Shown piece after piece: positions 24,837 to 33,732 of a stretch of DNA of 64,000 nt (the stretch's first letter is position 1; every line of letters begins with the position of its first letter). Position numbers and translations under genes: made by a program. The stretch comes from Blastococcus saxobsidens (lineage in GTDB: Bacteria; Actinomycetota; Actinomycetes; Mycobacteriales; Geodermatophilaceae), in assembly GCF_002938435.1 (NCBI RefSeq), contig NZ_POQT01000013.1:41763-105762 (forward strand), read 5' to 3'. Below the pieces are notes generated by a model, which was given only the letters and a program-made list of their open reading frames with translations, was not told the origin of the DNA and did no database searches.

Positions 24837-24992
24837 ATGGCAGGCATGATCCGCAAGCTCATGATGTCCGGGATCGCGGCGAAGGTGATCCAGGAAGCCA
24901 AGAAGCCGCACAACCAGGCGAAGATCAAGAAGTTCATCTCGGACTTCCAGAACAAGAACAAGGGTGGCACCGGCCGCACCCGCGGCTACTGA
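24837..24992 (+). CDS. 51-residue basic conserved protein
   Basis: The ATG follows an ideal AGGAGG site. It begins MAGMIRKLMMSGIAAKVIQE, an amphipathic helix, continues KKPHNQAKIKKFISDFQNKN and ends in a Gly/Arg tail. It is strongly basic, so nucleic-acid or membrane-surface binding is possible. The perfect terminator right after it and strong ribosome-binding site suggest high expression from its own or the two-component transcript. Function unknown. Confidence 0.75.
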   Translation: MAGMIRKLMMSGIAAKVIQEAKKPHNQAKIKKFISDFQNKNKGGTGRTRGY

Positions 24993-25000
24993 CCCCGCGT

Positions 25001-25045
25001 ACGACAGCGCCCCTCCCCGGGAACCCGGGCGAGGGGCGCTGTCGT
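25001..25045 (+). terminator. Strong terminator after the 51-residue protein gene
   Basis: A perfect 15-base stem (25001-25015 with 25031-25045) encloses a second small hairpin made of two CCCGGG arms. It lies nine bases past the stop codon. No T-tract follows. Confidence 0.85.
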
Positions 25046-25159
25046 CGGTGCCTTCGGGACCGTCGACCCGTTCGGGTGGGCGCACCCGCCGGCCGCTCCG
25101 CCCCGGGAGCGGAGCGGCCGATGCATCCTGGGATGCAGGTGCACCAGGAGGGAGACGGC

Positions 25160-26104
25160 GTGGACGGGGGACCGAACGGGCAGCCCGATGCCCTCCGGAC
25201 GTCGCCGACCGGCCGCGTCCCCCAGTGGGTCCTCGACGAGGCAGCGGGCCGGCCGACGGCGGACGAGGGCTGGCGCGCGTGGACGCCGGAGCCGCCGCAG
25301 CGGCGCCGCCGCCGGCTGCGCGGGTTCCTCGCCGTCCTCGTCGTCGTCGTGGTCGCGCTCGGCGCGGCCTACCTGGCCGAGCCCGGACTGCTGGTCGGCG
25401 ACCCGCCCGTCGCGCAGCAGCCGGCCACCCCCGGGCCGCCGCCCGGCCACGAGTCCACCGACGCCCCGCTCGGCGCCCCGCCCCCGGTGCCGGCGGCCGG
25501 CGGCACGCACGCCTTCGTCGCGACCCAGCCCGACGGCTCCGGGCCCGTCGCCTTCGACCCGTGCCGGCCGATCCACTACGTCATCCGCCCCGACAACGCC
25601 CCGGTCGGCGGGGAGCTGCTGCTGCACGAGGCGTTCGCCCGCGTCACCGAGGTCACCGGCCTGCAGTTCGTCTACGACGGCGGCACCGACGAGCCGCCGG
25701 CGGAGAAGCGCGAGCCCTACCAGCCCGACCGCTACGGCGACCGCTGGGCGCCGGTCCTGGTCTCCTGGCAGACCGGCGAGGAGAACCCGGACTTCCTCGG
25801 CGACGTCGCCGGCGAGGCGGGCAGCCACTGGCGGTCGCTCGGGTCGAGCCCGCAGGTCTACGTCACCGGCGGCGTGGCGCTGGACAGCGCCTTCTTCGCC
25901 GAGCTGATGGCCTCCCCGGACGGGTATCCGATCGCCCGGGCGATCGTCCTGCACGAGATCGGGCACCTGGTCGGCCTCGACCACGTCGACGACCCGGGCC
26001 AGCTCATGTTCCCGACGGCGAGCGGCGGCATCCTGGACTTCGCCGAGGGCGACCTCACCGGGCTCAGCGCCCTGGGTGCCGGGGCCTGCGTCCCGGAGCT
26101 GTGA
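25160..26104 (+). CDS. Membrane-anchored matrixin-like zinc metalloprotease
   Basis: 314 residues from a GTG with CAGGAGGGAG upstream. A cytoplasmic tail of about 50 residues with a basic RRRRRLRG stop precedes one membrane helix (about 55-75), a Pro-rich linker, and an extracellular domain with the zinc motif HEIGHLVGLDH (265-275) and a following Met in QLMFPTASG (Met-turn). This is the metzincin/matrixin arrangement. The protease is probably active outside the cell; substrates are unknown. Confidence 0.85.
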   Translation: MDGGPNGQPDALRTSPTGRVPQWVLDEAAGRPTADEGWRAWTPEPPQRRRRRLRGFLAVLVVVVVALGAAYLAEPGLLVGDPPVAQQPATPGPPPGHESTDAPLGAPPPVPAAGGTHAFVATQPDGSGPVAFDPCRPIHYVIRPDNAPVGGELLLHEAFARVTEVTGLQFVYDGGTDEPPAEKREPYQPDRYGDRWAPVLVSWQTGEENPDFLGDVAGEAGSHWRSLGSSPQVYVTGGVALDSAFFAELMASPDGYPIARAIVLHEIGHLVGLDHVDDPGQLMFPTASGGILDFAEGDLTGLSALGAGACVPEL

Positions 26105-26159
26105 GCCGGCGTCCGCCCCCCAGGTCACGCAGCGGTCGCCGTAGGCCGATAACCGTTCC

Positions 26160-27215
26160 GTGCCCCGACCCGTCCGCCGCCGGGCGACCCGGGCCGCCGC
26201 GGCCCTGATCGCCGCCGCCGGCCTCGCCCTCTCCGCTGCCTGCGCGCCGCAGGCCACCCCCGCGGCGGCCGCAACGCCGACCACGCCGGCACCGCCACCA
26301 CCGCCGCCGACCTACCCGTGGCCGCTCACCGGCGTGGAGACCACCGACCCGGTGCACCGCCCCGCGCTCGCGGTGAAGATCGAGAACTCCGTCGACTCCC
26401 GCCCGCAGTCCGGGCTCAACGCCGCCGACATGGTGTGGGAGGAGGTCGTCGAGGGCGGGATCACCCGCTTCGTCGCCGTCTACCACTCCACCCTGCCGCC
26501 CGAGATCGGCCCGATCCGCTCGGTGCGGCCCATGGATGCCGCCATCGCCGCCCCGCTGCGCGGCCTGTTCGCGTTCTCCGGCGGCCAGCGCCCCTTCGTC
26601 GACGCGGTGACCAGCGCCGGCATGCAGGTGATCAGCCACGACGCCGGTGCCGGCGGCTTCTACCGCAACCAGAGCCGGTCCGCGCCGCACGACGTCTACG
26701 CGAACCCGGCGGACTTCCTCGCCCAGGCCGATCCCGCGCACGCCGCCGATCCGATCGAGCAGTTCCGGATGGCCACCGCGGCCGACCAGCCCAGCGCCCC
26801 CGCCGTCGGCACGCCCGCCGTCGTCCTCGACCTGAAGCTCTCCGGCGCCAGCCGCCCGAACTGGACCTGGAGCCCGCCGGAGTCGGCCTGGCTGCGCGCC
26901 GAGGGCAGCACGCCGGCGACCCAGGCCGACGGCCGGCAGCTCCGGGCCACGAACGTCGTCGTGCTCCGCGTCGACGTCGTCAACACCCGCTACACCGATC
27001 CGGCCGGCAACCCGGTGCCCGAGACGGCGATGGTCGGCGGTGGGGAGGCCCTCGTCGCGACCGCCGGGCACACGCTGCCCGCCACCTGGTCCAAGGCGGG
27101 CGAGGGTGACCGGGTCGTCCTCACCAACGCGCAGGGCGCACCGATCCTGCTCGCCCCCGGCACCACCTGGGTCGAGCTCGTGCCGAAGGCCACCGGCGCG
27201 GTGACCGTCCGCTGA
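26160..27215 (+). CDS. DUF3048-family secreted lipoprotein (YerB-like)
   Basis: 351 residues. An Arg-rich, Ala/Leu N-terminus ends LSAACAPQ with Cys28 as possible lipid attachment, then a Pro/Thr linker. The DUF3048 region shows RPALAVKIENSVDSRPQSGL, ADMVWEEVVEGGITRFVAVY and GPIRSVRPMD, typical of YerB-type envelope proteins. The C-terminal part has TWSKAGEGDRVVL, also family-typical. Role unknown, presumed cell envelope. Confidence 0.87.
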   Translation: MPRPVRRRATRAAAALIAAAGLALSAACAPQATPAAAATPTTPAPPPPPPTYPWPLTGVETTDPVHRPALAVKIENSVDSRPQSGLNAADMVWEEVVEGGITRFVAVYHSTLPPEIGPIRSVRPMDAAIAAPLRGLFAFSGGQRPFVDAVTSAGMQVISHDAGAGGFYRNQSRSAPHDVYANPADFLAQADPAHAADPIEQFRMATAADQPSAPAVGTPAVVLDLKLSGASRPNWTWSPPESAWLRAEGSTPATQADGRQLRATNVVVLRVDVVNTRYTDPAGNPVPETAMVGGGEALVATAGHTLPATWSKAGEGDRVVLTNAQGAPILLAPGTTWVELVPKATGAVTVR

Positions 27216-27247
27216 CGGGAACCCGCCGCATGCGGTAGACCGTCGGC

Positions 27248-28198
27248 ATGCCTCGTATCGCCGTCCTGGACGACTACCAGTCCGTCGCCGCCGACTTCTG
27301 CGACTGGTCGCGGGTGCCCGGACCGGTGGAGGTCGTGGAGTTCTCCGACCACGTCGGCGACGAGGACGCACTCGCCGAGCGCCTGCAGTCCTTCGACGTC
27401 GTGGTCGCCATGCGCGAGCGCACCGACTTCCGCCGCAGTCTGCTGGAGCGGCTGCCGAACCTGCAGCTGCTGGTCACCACCGGCATGCGGAACAAGTCCA
27501 TCGACGTCGAGGCCGCCACCGAGCGCGGCATCACCGTCTGCGGCACCGGCTCCAACGCCACCGCCACGGTGGAACTCACGTGGGGGCTGATCCTCGCCGC
27601 GGTGCGGCACATCCCGCAGGAGGACGCCGGCATGCGCGCCGGCGGCTGGCAGCGGACCGTCGGCGGCGACCTCGCCGGCGCGCGGCTCGGCGTCATCGGC
27701 CTCGGCCGCCTCGGCAGCCGGGTCGCCACCATCGGCCAGGCGTTCGGCATGGACGTCGTCGCCTGGAGCCAGAACCTCACCGACGAGCGCGCCGCCGAGG
27801 TGGGGGTGCGCCGGGTGGAGCGCGACGAGCTGTTCGCCACCGCCGACGTCGCCACGATCCACCTGCTGCTGTCCAAGCGGACCCGCGGGCTCATCGGGGC
27901 CGCGGACCTGGCGCTGATGAAGCACACCGCCGTCCTGGTCAACACCAGCCGCGGCCCGATCGTGCAGCAGCAGCCCCTGCTGGACGCCCTGCGGGAGGAC
28001 CGCATCGGCGCGGCCGCCCTGGACGTCTACGACGAGGAACCGCTGCCGGCGGACTCCCCGCTGCGGACCGCGCCGCGCACCGTCCTCACCCCGCACCTGG
28101 GCTACGTCACCCGCGGCACGTACGAGGTCTTCTACGGCGAGGCGGTGGAGGACGTCGCCGCGTTCGTCGCCGGGGAGCCGATCCGCGTCCTCGGCTGA
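27248..28198 (+). CDS. D-2-hydroxyacid dehydrogenase family protein
   Basis: 316 residues. The NAD-binding fold shows GARLGVIGLGRLGSRVA (GxGxxG). VNTSRGPIV, DVYDEEPLP (Glu) and LTPHLGYVTRG (His) supply the usual catalytic set with the Arg near residue 234. It reduces 2-keto acids or the reverse; 3-phosphoglycerate and glyoxylate are among family substrates, but none can be assigned. It lies 18 bases before a membrane protein gene in the same direction. Confidence 0.9.
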   Translation: MPRIAVLDDYQSVAADFCDWSRVPGPVEVVEFSDHVGDEDALAERLQSFDVVVAMRERTDFRRSLLERLPNLQLLVTTGMRNKSIDVEAATERGITVCGTGSNATATVELTWGLILAAVRHIPQEDAGMRAGGWQRTVGGDLAGARLGVIGLGRLGSRVATIGQAFGMDVVAWSQNLTDERAAEVGVRRVERDELFATADVATIHLLLSKRTRGLIGAADLALMKHTAVLVNTSRGPIVQQQPLLDALREDRIGAAALDVYDEEPLPADSPLRTAPRTVLTPHLGYVTRGTYEVFYGEAVEDVAAFVAGEPIRVLG

Positions 28199-28216
28199 CG
28201 GCTAGCGTGGACGGCG

Positions 28217-28846
28217 GTGACGAGCAGGGAGGAGCGCTGGCAGGAGCGGCTCGCCCTGCCCGTGCTCGTCGCGGCGCTGGCCTCCATCCCGGCGATGTTC
28301 CTGACCGTCGCCGAGGGGACGCTGGGCACCGCCGGCCACGTCATCGACATCGTCAGCGGCGCCGTGCTGGTCGCCGAGACGGTCATCCTCTTCGTCGTCG
28401 CCGAGCACAAGCGCGCCTGGATCCGCGGGCACCTCGGCCTGATCGCCCTCACGGTCGCGGTGGTGGTCGCCGTCGTGTTCGCCCTCGGCCCGGTGCAGGT
28501 GCTGCGACTGGCCCGCACCGTCGGCGCGCTGCGCATCCTCCGCGCCGGGCGGATCGTGAAGGCCGCCCGGGCGGTCGGGCTGCGGCACGGGTTCACCGGG
28601 CGGCTCGCGCAGCTGCTGGCCGCCGGTGCCGGGGTGCTCGTCGCGGTGTTCGTCGGCGTCGTGCTCTCCGACCCGACGTCCCGCTCGCGGGACCTGCTGA
28701 CCGATGTCCTCGGGACCGTCGACACCGGCATCGTCGTCGCGCTCTCCGCCGTCGCCGGGATCGTCCTGGGCGGGGCGACGTACCTGCTGGCCCGCGACCC
28801 CGGCAGCGGCGCCGACGAGGAGCCGGACGCCGCCCGACCGGCCTGA
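28217..28846 (+). CDS. Membrane protein with an S4-like voltage-sensor segment
   Basis: 209 residues with five or six hydrophobic helices. QVLRLARTVGALRILRAGRI continues with further Arg/Lys at regular three-residue steps, resembling the S4 helix of voltage-sensor domains. No K+ selectivity filter (TVGYG-type) is present, so it may be a stand-alone sensor or degenerate channel. A paralogue-like gene lies at 59602-60333. It converges on the VOC gene with two bases between the stops. Confidence 0.75.
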   Translation: MTSREERWQERLALPVLVAALASIPAMFLTVAEGTLGTAGHVIDIVSGAVLVAETVILFVVAEHKRAWIRGHLGLIALTVAVVVAVVFALGPVQVLRLARTVGALRILRAGRIVKAARAVGLRHGFTGRLAQLLAAGAGVLVAVFVGVVLSDPTSRSRDLLTDVLGTVDTGIVVALSAVAGIVLGGATYLLARDPGSGADEEPDAARPA

Positions 28847-28848
28847 GC

Positions 28849-29232
28849 TCAGCCCGTCGGCGGGTGCTCTGCGATGCAGAAGAGGTTGCCCTCCGGGTCG
28901 GACAGCGTGGACCACTGCACCCAGGGCACCTCCTCGAGCACGTCCCACCGGTGGGTCGCTCCCAGCCCGACGGCCCGGTCGACCTCCGCCACGCGGGTGC
29001 CCCACGGCACGGTGAGGTCCAGGTGCTGGCCCTGCCGGTCCGGACGCGCATCCGAGCGCAGCCGGAAGAACATGGCGAAGCCGCCCGGCTCGCGGGCGGA
29101 CACGTAGGCGAACCCGGCGTGATCACCCGCAACCGTGCCGCCGAGCAGCTGTGCCCAGAAGGCCGCCAGCGCGTGGGGGGCGTCGGCCTCGACGTTCACC
29201 GCTCCGAGGGTGATCGCTGATGGGGGGCTCAT
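28849..29232 (-). CDS. VOC (glyoxalase/bleomycin-resistance) family protein
   Basis: 127 residues, two beta-alpha-beta-beta-beta modules: ITLGAVNVEADAPHALAAFW and the C-terminal WSTLSDPEGNLFCIAEHP, the usual VOC ending with the metal-ligand Glu position. QHLDLTVPWG provides the central ligand His. This is the glyoxalase_6 subgroup common in actinobacteria. Function not assigned. Confidence 0.85.
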   Translation of the reverse strand: MSPPSAITLGAVNVEADAPHALAAFWAQLLGGTVAGDHAGFAYVSAREPGGFAMFFRLRSDARPDRQGQHLDLTVPWGTRVAEVDRAVGLGATHRWDVLEEVPWVQWSTLSDPEGNLFCIAEHPPTG

Positions 29233-29264
29233 GGCGCGGACGCTACGCCCGAGCGGTGACAGGT

Positions 29265-30554
29265 TCAGACGAGGAAGCGGTAGGCCGTCGTCCCGGGGGC
29301 GACGTGCTGGATGCGCAGCGGGCTGGCCGCGATGCGCGCCAGCAGCTCCGGCAGGCCCTCGGCCCGGCCCAGCTCGATGCCGGTCAGCGCCGCGCCGGTC
29401 TCCCGGTTGTCCCGCTTCACGTACTCGAACAGCACGATGTCGTCGTCGGGGCCGAGGACCTCGTCGAGGAAGCGGCGCAGCGCGCCCGGCTCCTGGGGGA
29501 ACTCGACCAGGAAGTAGTGCTTGAGCCCGCGGTGCACCAGCGACCGCTCGACCACCTCGGCGTACCGGCTCACGTCGTTGTTGCCGCCGGACAGCACGCA
29601 CACCACCGTCTGCCCGGGGTCGACCGTCACCAGCCCGCCGCTGAGCGCCGCCGACGCCAGCGCCCCGGCGGGCTCGGCGATCACCCCGTCGGCCTGGTAC
29701 AGGTCGAGCATCTCGGTGCAGATCTGGCCCTCGGGGACGGCCAGCAGCTCGGCTCCCGAGTCGCGGACCAGCGGATAGGTCACCGCCCCCGCCCGCCGCA
29801 CCGCCGCGCCGTCGACGAACGTGTCGATCTCCGCCAGCTCCACCGGCTCCCCGGCCGCCAGCGCCGCCGCCATGTTCGCCGCGCCGGCGGGCTCGACGCC
29901 GACCAGCCGGGTGCCGGGGGAGTGCTCGCACAGGTACGTGCCGGCACCGGCCAGCAGCCCGCCGCCGCCCACCGGGAGGACGACGACGTCGGGCGCGCAC
30001 CCGAGCTGCTCGAGGATCTCCACCGCGACGGTCGCCTGCCCGGTGACCGTGGAGAGCGCGTCGAACGCCGGCACCAGCGTCGCCCCGGAGGACGTGGCGA
30101 ACGCGGCCGCCGCGGCCGCCGCCTCGTCGTAGGAGTCGCCGGTGACCACCAGCTCCACCATGTCCCCGCCGAGCGCGGCGATCCGCTCGCGCTTCTGCCG
30201 CGGCGTCGTGCCGGGCACGAAGACCCGACCGTGCACCTGCAGCGCGCGGCAGGCGTAGGCCACGCCCTGCCCGTGGTTGCCGGCGCTCGCGCAGACCACG
30301 CCCGCCGCGCGGTCGGCGTCGGCGAGCTGGGCGATGGTGTTGTAGGCGCCGCGGATCTTGTACGAGCGGCCGACCTGCAGGTCCTCCCGCTTGAGCCACA
30401 CGTCGGCGCCGGTCAGGCCGGACAGCCGCGCGTTGCGCTGCAGCGGCGTCCGCTCGGCCACGCCGGAGAGCCGGCGGACGGCGTCCCGCACGAGCGCGGG
30501 AAAGGCGTCGGGGGACTCGTCGACCGTGGCACTCACCCCGTCATCGTCGTCCAC
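29265..30554 (-). CDS. ilvA: Threonine ammonia-lyase (threonine dehydratase)
   Basis: 429 residues. PLP-fold type II core with KREDLQVGRSYKIRGAYN (Schiff-base Lys), the ASAGNHGQGVAYAC segment and the glycine loop PVGGGGLLAG. The C-terminal ACT-like domain (about 330-429, HYFLVEFPQEPGALRRFLDE) is the one-domain short form that binds isoleucine or valine. It makes 2-oxobutanoate from threonine for isoleucine synthesis. The start may be the GTG at 30536 instead. Confidence 0.94.
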   Translation of the reverse strand: MDDDDGVSATVDESPDAFPALVRDAVRRLSGVAERTPLQRNARLSGLTGADVWLKREDLQVGRSYKIRGAYNTIAQLADADRAAGVVCASAGNHGQGVAYACRALQVHGRVFVPGTTPRQKRERIAALGGDMVELVVTGDSYDEAAAAAAAFATSSGATLVPAFDALSTVTGQATVAVEILEQLGCAPDVVVLPVGGGGLLAGAGTYLCEHSPGTRLVGVEPAGAANMAAALAAGEPVELAEIDTFVDGAAVRRAGAVTYPLVRDSGAELLAVPEGQICTEMLDLYQADGVIAEPAGALASAALSGGLVTVDPGQTVVCVLSGGNNDVSRYAEVVERSLVHRGLKHYFLVEFPQEPGALRRFLDEVLGPDDDIVLFEYVKRDNRETGAALTGIELGRAEGLPELLARIAASPLRIQHVAPGTTAYRFLV

Positions 30555-30605
30555 CGCGACGGGCGGACCGGAGGGAGGGTGCCGCGCCGACCGCGGCCGG
30601 GGCGC

Positions 30606-31037
30606 TCAGCTCTGCAGCAGGCGCAGGTGCGGCTGCTGGGGAACCAGCCGCTTCTCGAACGTGACGCGGTGGTGGCCGTCGTCGTCCTGCACGAACTGCA
30701 GCCGGTCGACCAGCGCATTCATCAGGATCAGGCCCCGGCCGCGCTCGGCGTCCGTCGGCTGGCCGCCGGTCTGCACCGAGCCGGGATCGAAGCCCTCGCC
30801 CTGGTCCAGCACGCTGATCCGGCACAGCTCGTCGTCGATGGAGACCTCGACCTGGTAGGCCTCCTGGTCGTGGACGTGGTCCACCACGTTGGCGCACGCC
30901 TCCGTCAGCGCGAGCACGATCTCCTCGATGACGGTCTGCGGCACGGCCAGGTGCTCCAGCGCCTGGCGCAGCAGCCCGCGCACCAGCGGAACGCTGTGCG
31001 CGTCGGTCGGCAGGCGGACGCTGAAGTCGATGTTGAT
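30606..31037 (-). CDS. RsbW-like anti-sigma serine kinase (HATPase)
   Basis: A GHKL ATPase of the RsbW/SpoIIAB class: EIVLALTEACANVVDHVHDQ (N box), VLDQGEGFDPGS (G1) and RGRGLILMNALVDR (G2). The family pattern extends upstream of the first canonical start (GTG 30983), as FSVRLPTDAHSVPLVRGLL, but the in-frame TGA at 31046 leaves only an ATC at 31037 or an ACG at 31043 as start, with AAGGGG before them. I list 31037. It should phosphorylate the adjacent STAS protein and bind a sigma factor not present in the window. Confidence 0.85.
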   Translation of the reverse strand: MNIDFSVRLPTDAHSVPLVRGLLRQALEHLAVPQTVIEEIVLALTEACANVVDHVHDQEAYQVEVSIDDELCRISVLDQGEGFDPGSVQTGGQPTDAERGRGLILMNALVDRLQFVQDDDGHHRVTFEKRLVPQQPHLRLLQS

Positions 31038-31109
31038 GGCCGTTCAGCCCCTTCAGGTCGCGTGGCCTACCCTCGGACGCCGAGGACGACGGAACGAGGG
31101 AGGTGGACG

Positions 31110-31472
31110 GTGCTCTTCGACGTGGAACGGACGACGATCGCCGGGCGTGCGGCCCTTACCGTACGGGGTGAGGTCGACACCGCCACGTCGACTCAGCTCG
31201 CCACCGCCGCCGAGGCCCTCCTGGACACCTCTCCCGCCGGCCTGGTCATCGATCTGAGCCCCACCCGGTTCCTCGACTCCTCGGGTGCGCGGGCGCTGGT
31301 CGCCATCGCCCGCCGGTGCACTGCCGGCGGGATCGACCTGCACGTCATCGCCCCGCGGACCAACCGGCCGGTCCGCCTGCCGCTGGAGCTCCTGCAGCTC
31401 GAGCGGGTGGTCCCGCTGGTCAACTCCGCCGGCGAGCTGCCCAGCGTGAACGCGGGCCGGGAAACGCCGTGA
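31110..31472 (+). CDS. STAS-domain anti-anti-sigma factor
   Basis: 120 residues from a GTG with GAGGGAGGTGGA upstream. It is a complete STAS domain with LTVRGEVDTATSTQLATAAE and LVIDLSPTRFLDSSGARALV; the DSSG serine is the expected phosphorylation site. It lies divergently from the kinase gene (72 bases) and ten bases before the phytochrome-phosphatase gene. Unphosphorylated, it should bind the kinase and release the sigma factor. Confidence 0.9.
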   Translation: MLFDVERTTIAGRAALTVRGEVDTATSTQLATAAEALLDTSPAGLVIDLSPTRFLDSSGARALVAIARRCTAGGIDLHVIAPRTNRPVRLPLELLQLERVVPLVNSAGELPSVNAGRETP

Positions 31473-31482
31473 CGTCCCAGCG

Positions 31483-33729
31483 GTGACCAGCCGCGGACCC
31501 AGCCGGCTGCCTCCCGTCGAGGCCCCGGTGCCCGGTGGACCGGCCGGCGAGGACGCCCTCCTGCGCTGCGCCGACGAGCCGATCGCCGTCCCGGGCGCCG
31601 TCCAGCCGCACGGTGCCCTGGTGGCCGTCACCGAGCCCGACCTCGCCGTCGTCGTCGCCTCGGCCAACGCCCCAGCGCTCTTCGGGCGGCCGGTGGCCGG
31701 CACCTCGCTGGACCAGCTGCTCGACGACGAGGACACCGCCCGCCTGCTGGCCGGGCTGGCCGGCGACCTCGCCGAGGTCAACCCGCTGCGGGTGCGGCTC
31801 GCCGGCGGCGAGGTCGACCTCGTCCTGCACCGCGCCGACGGCCTGCTGGTCACCGAATGGGAGCCGGTGGGGGGCGCCGAGCAGGCGGGCGCCGCCTGGC
31901 ACCGGCGGCTCCCCTCGACCCTGCAGCGGCTGTCGGCCACGGCCACGCTGGAGGAGCTGACCGAGGTGCTGGCCCGCGACGTCCGGGCGCTGACCGGGTT
32001 CGACCGCGTGATGGTCTACCGCTTCGACGCCGAGTGGAACGGCGAGGTCATCGCCGAGGACCGCCGCGAGGACCTCGAACCCTTCCTCGGCCTGCGCTAC
32101 CCGGCCGGCGACATCCCCGCCCAGGCGCGCGCGCTGTACGCCACCAACTGGATGCGGCTCATCCCCGACGCCGGCTACCGGCCGGTGCCGCTGGAGCCGC
32201 CGGTGACGCCGTCGACCGGCCGCCCGCTGGACCTCTCCGGGGCGATGCTGCGCAGCGTCTCGCCGGTGCACCTGGAGTACCTGGCCAACATGGGCGTCGT
32301 CTCGTCGATGTCGGTGTCGCTCATCGACCGCGGGAAGCTGTGGGGGCTCATCGCCTGCCACCACTACGCCGGCCCGCACCGGCCGTCCTATGCCGACCGG
32401 GTCGCCACGGAGTTCCTCGGCCGCACGGCCTCGCTGCTGCTGCCCACCCCGGTGGCCGCCGGCGAGCAGAACGGCATGCTCGAGGTCGCGCAGCGGCGGG
32501 CCGAGCTCGCCGCGGCGATCGGCCGCACCCCGCGGAGCCTGACCGAGGCCCTCACCGAGGGCGAGGTCACCGCGCTGGACCTGCTGCCCGCCGCCGGTGT
32601 CGCGGTCCGCATCAACGGGCAGCTGCGCCTGCTGGGGGAGACGCCGCCCGCCGACCGGGTCGTGCCGCTGGTCCAGGGCCTCCTGGCCGCGGGCTCACCG
32701 GTCACCGACGCGGTGAGCCGGGTGCTGCCGGAGGCGGCCGACCTCTCCGGGACCGCGAGCGGTGTGCTGGCCGTCGAGGTGGCCGGCGGACGCGAGGACT
32801 TCCTCGCCTGGTTCCGGCCCGAGACGCTGCGCGAGATCACCTGGGGCGGCAACCCGTACACGTCCACGACGGCGCAGACCGACGCCGGCCCGCGGCTGAG
32901 CCCCCGCCGGTCGTTCGACGCCTGGAGCGAGACGGTGCGGGAGACCGCGCGACCCTGGCGCGAGCACGAGGTGGATGCGGCCCGGGGCCTGGCCGCCCTG
33001 CTCACCGGGACCGCGGCGAACCGGGCCGAGGAGGACAACCGGCTGGCCACCGCGCTGCAGCGCACCCTGCTGCTGGAGCAGCTGCCCAAGGTCCCCGGCG
33101 TCGCGCTGGCCGCCCGCTACCTGCCCAGCGAGGAGGACGTCGTCGGCGGCGACTGGTACGACATCGTGCCGCTGCCCGGCGGCCGGGTGTCGATCGTGCT
33201 GGGCGACGTCGCCGGTCACGGCCTGGCCGCCGCCGCGATCACCGCCCAGCTCCGGCACGCCCTCCGCGCGCACCTGCTGCGGGCGCCCGGACCGGCCGCC
33301 GCGCTGGACGGGCTCAACGAGGTCATCGGCGCGCTGCTGCCGGGGGAGCTGGCGACGGCGATCGTCGCGGAGCTCGACCCGGCCACCGGCGACGTCGTCG
33401 TCGCCAGCGCCGGCCACCCGCCGGTGCTCGTCGCCACCGCCGCCGGCACCACGTACCTGCACGAGGGGCGCGGCCCCGCGCTCGGCCTGCTCGACGTCGC
33501 CGACTACGCCGAGACGCGCGTGCACCTCGACGGCGACGACCGGCTGCTGCTGTTCAGCGACGGCCTCGTCGAGCGCTCGGCCGACGGGCTCGCGGCCGGC
33601 CTGGAGGACCTGCGGGCGGCGGTCGCCGCCGGACCGGCCGACCCGCAGGAGCTGCTCGACGCGGTGCTGGGCGCGCTGAACCCGCCCCGCACCGACGACG
33701 TCACCCTGCTGGGCGTCGCCCGGACCTGA
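31483..33729 (+). CDS. Bacteriophytochrome with SpoIIE (PP2C) phosphatase output
   Basis: 748 residues from a GTG. N-terminal PAS: RCADEPIAVPGAVQPHG, with Cys29 in the biliverdin-attachment CxxEPI motif. GAF: GDIPAQARALY, the chromophore-binding DIP motif, and LWGLIACHHY with the conserved His. PHY domain (about 350-500): WFRPETLREITWGGNP and the tongue motif PRRSF. C-terminal SpoIIE phosphatase (about 530-748): VVGGDWYDIVPLPGG, GDVAGHGLAAA, SAGHPPVL, LLLFSDGLVE, RTDDVTLL. The histidine kinase usual in bacteriophytochromes is replaced by a phosphatase. It likely dephosphorylates the upstream STAS protein in response to red/far-red light. No haem oxygenase gene is nearby. Confidence 0.92.
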   Translation: MTSRGPSRLPPVEAPVPGGPAGEDALLRCADEPIAVPGAVQPHGALVAVTEPDLAVVVASANAPALFGRPVAGTSLDQLLDDEDTARLLAGLAGDLAEVNPLRVRLAGGEVDLVLHRADGLLVTEWEPVGGAEQAGAAWHRRLPSTLQRLSATATLEELTEVLARDVRALTGFDRVMVYRFDAEWNGEVIAEDRREDLEPFLGLRYPAGDIPAQARALYATNWMRLIPDAGYRPVPLEPPVTPSTGRPLDLSGAMLRSVSPVHLEYLANMGVVSSMSVSLIDRGKLWGLIACHHYAGPHRPSYADRVATEFLGRTASLLLPTPVAAGEQNGMLEVAQRRAELAAAIGRTPRSLTEALTEGEVTALDLLPAAGVAVRINGQLRLLGETPPADRVVPLVQGLLAAGSPVTDAVSRVLPEAADLSGTASGVLAVEVAGGREDFLAWFRPETLREITWGGNPYTSTTAQTDAGPRLSPRRSFDAWSETVRETARPWREHEVDAARGLAALLTGTAANRAEEDNRLATALQRTLLLEQLPKVPGVALAARYLPSEEDVVGGDWYDIVPLPGGRVSIVLGDVAGHGLAAAAITAQLRHALRAHLLRAPGPAAALDGLNEVIGALLPGELATAIVAELDPATGDVVVASAGHPPVLVATAAGTTYLHEGRGPALGLLDVADYAETRVHLDGDDRLLLFSDGLVERSADGLAAGLEDLRAAVAAGPADPQELLDAVLGALNPPRTDDVTLLGVART

Positions 33730-33732
33730 GTG

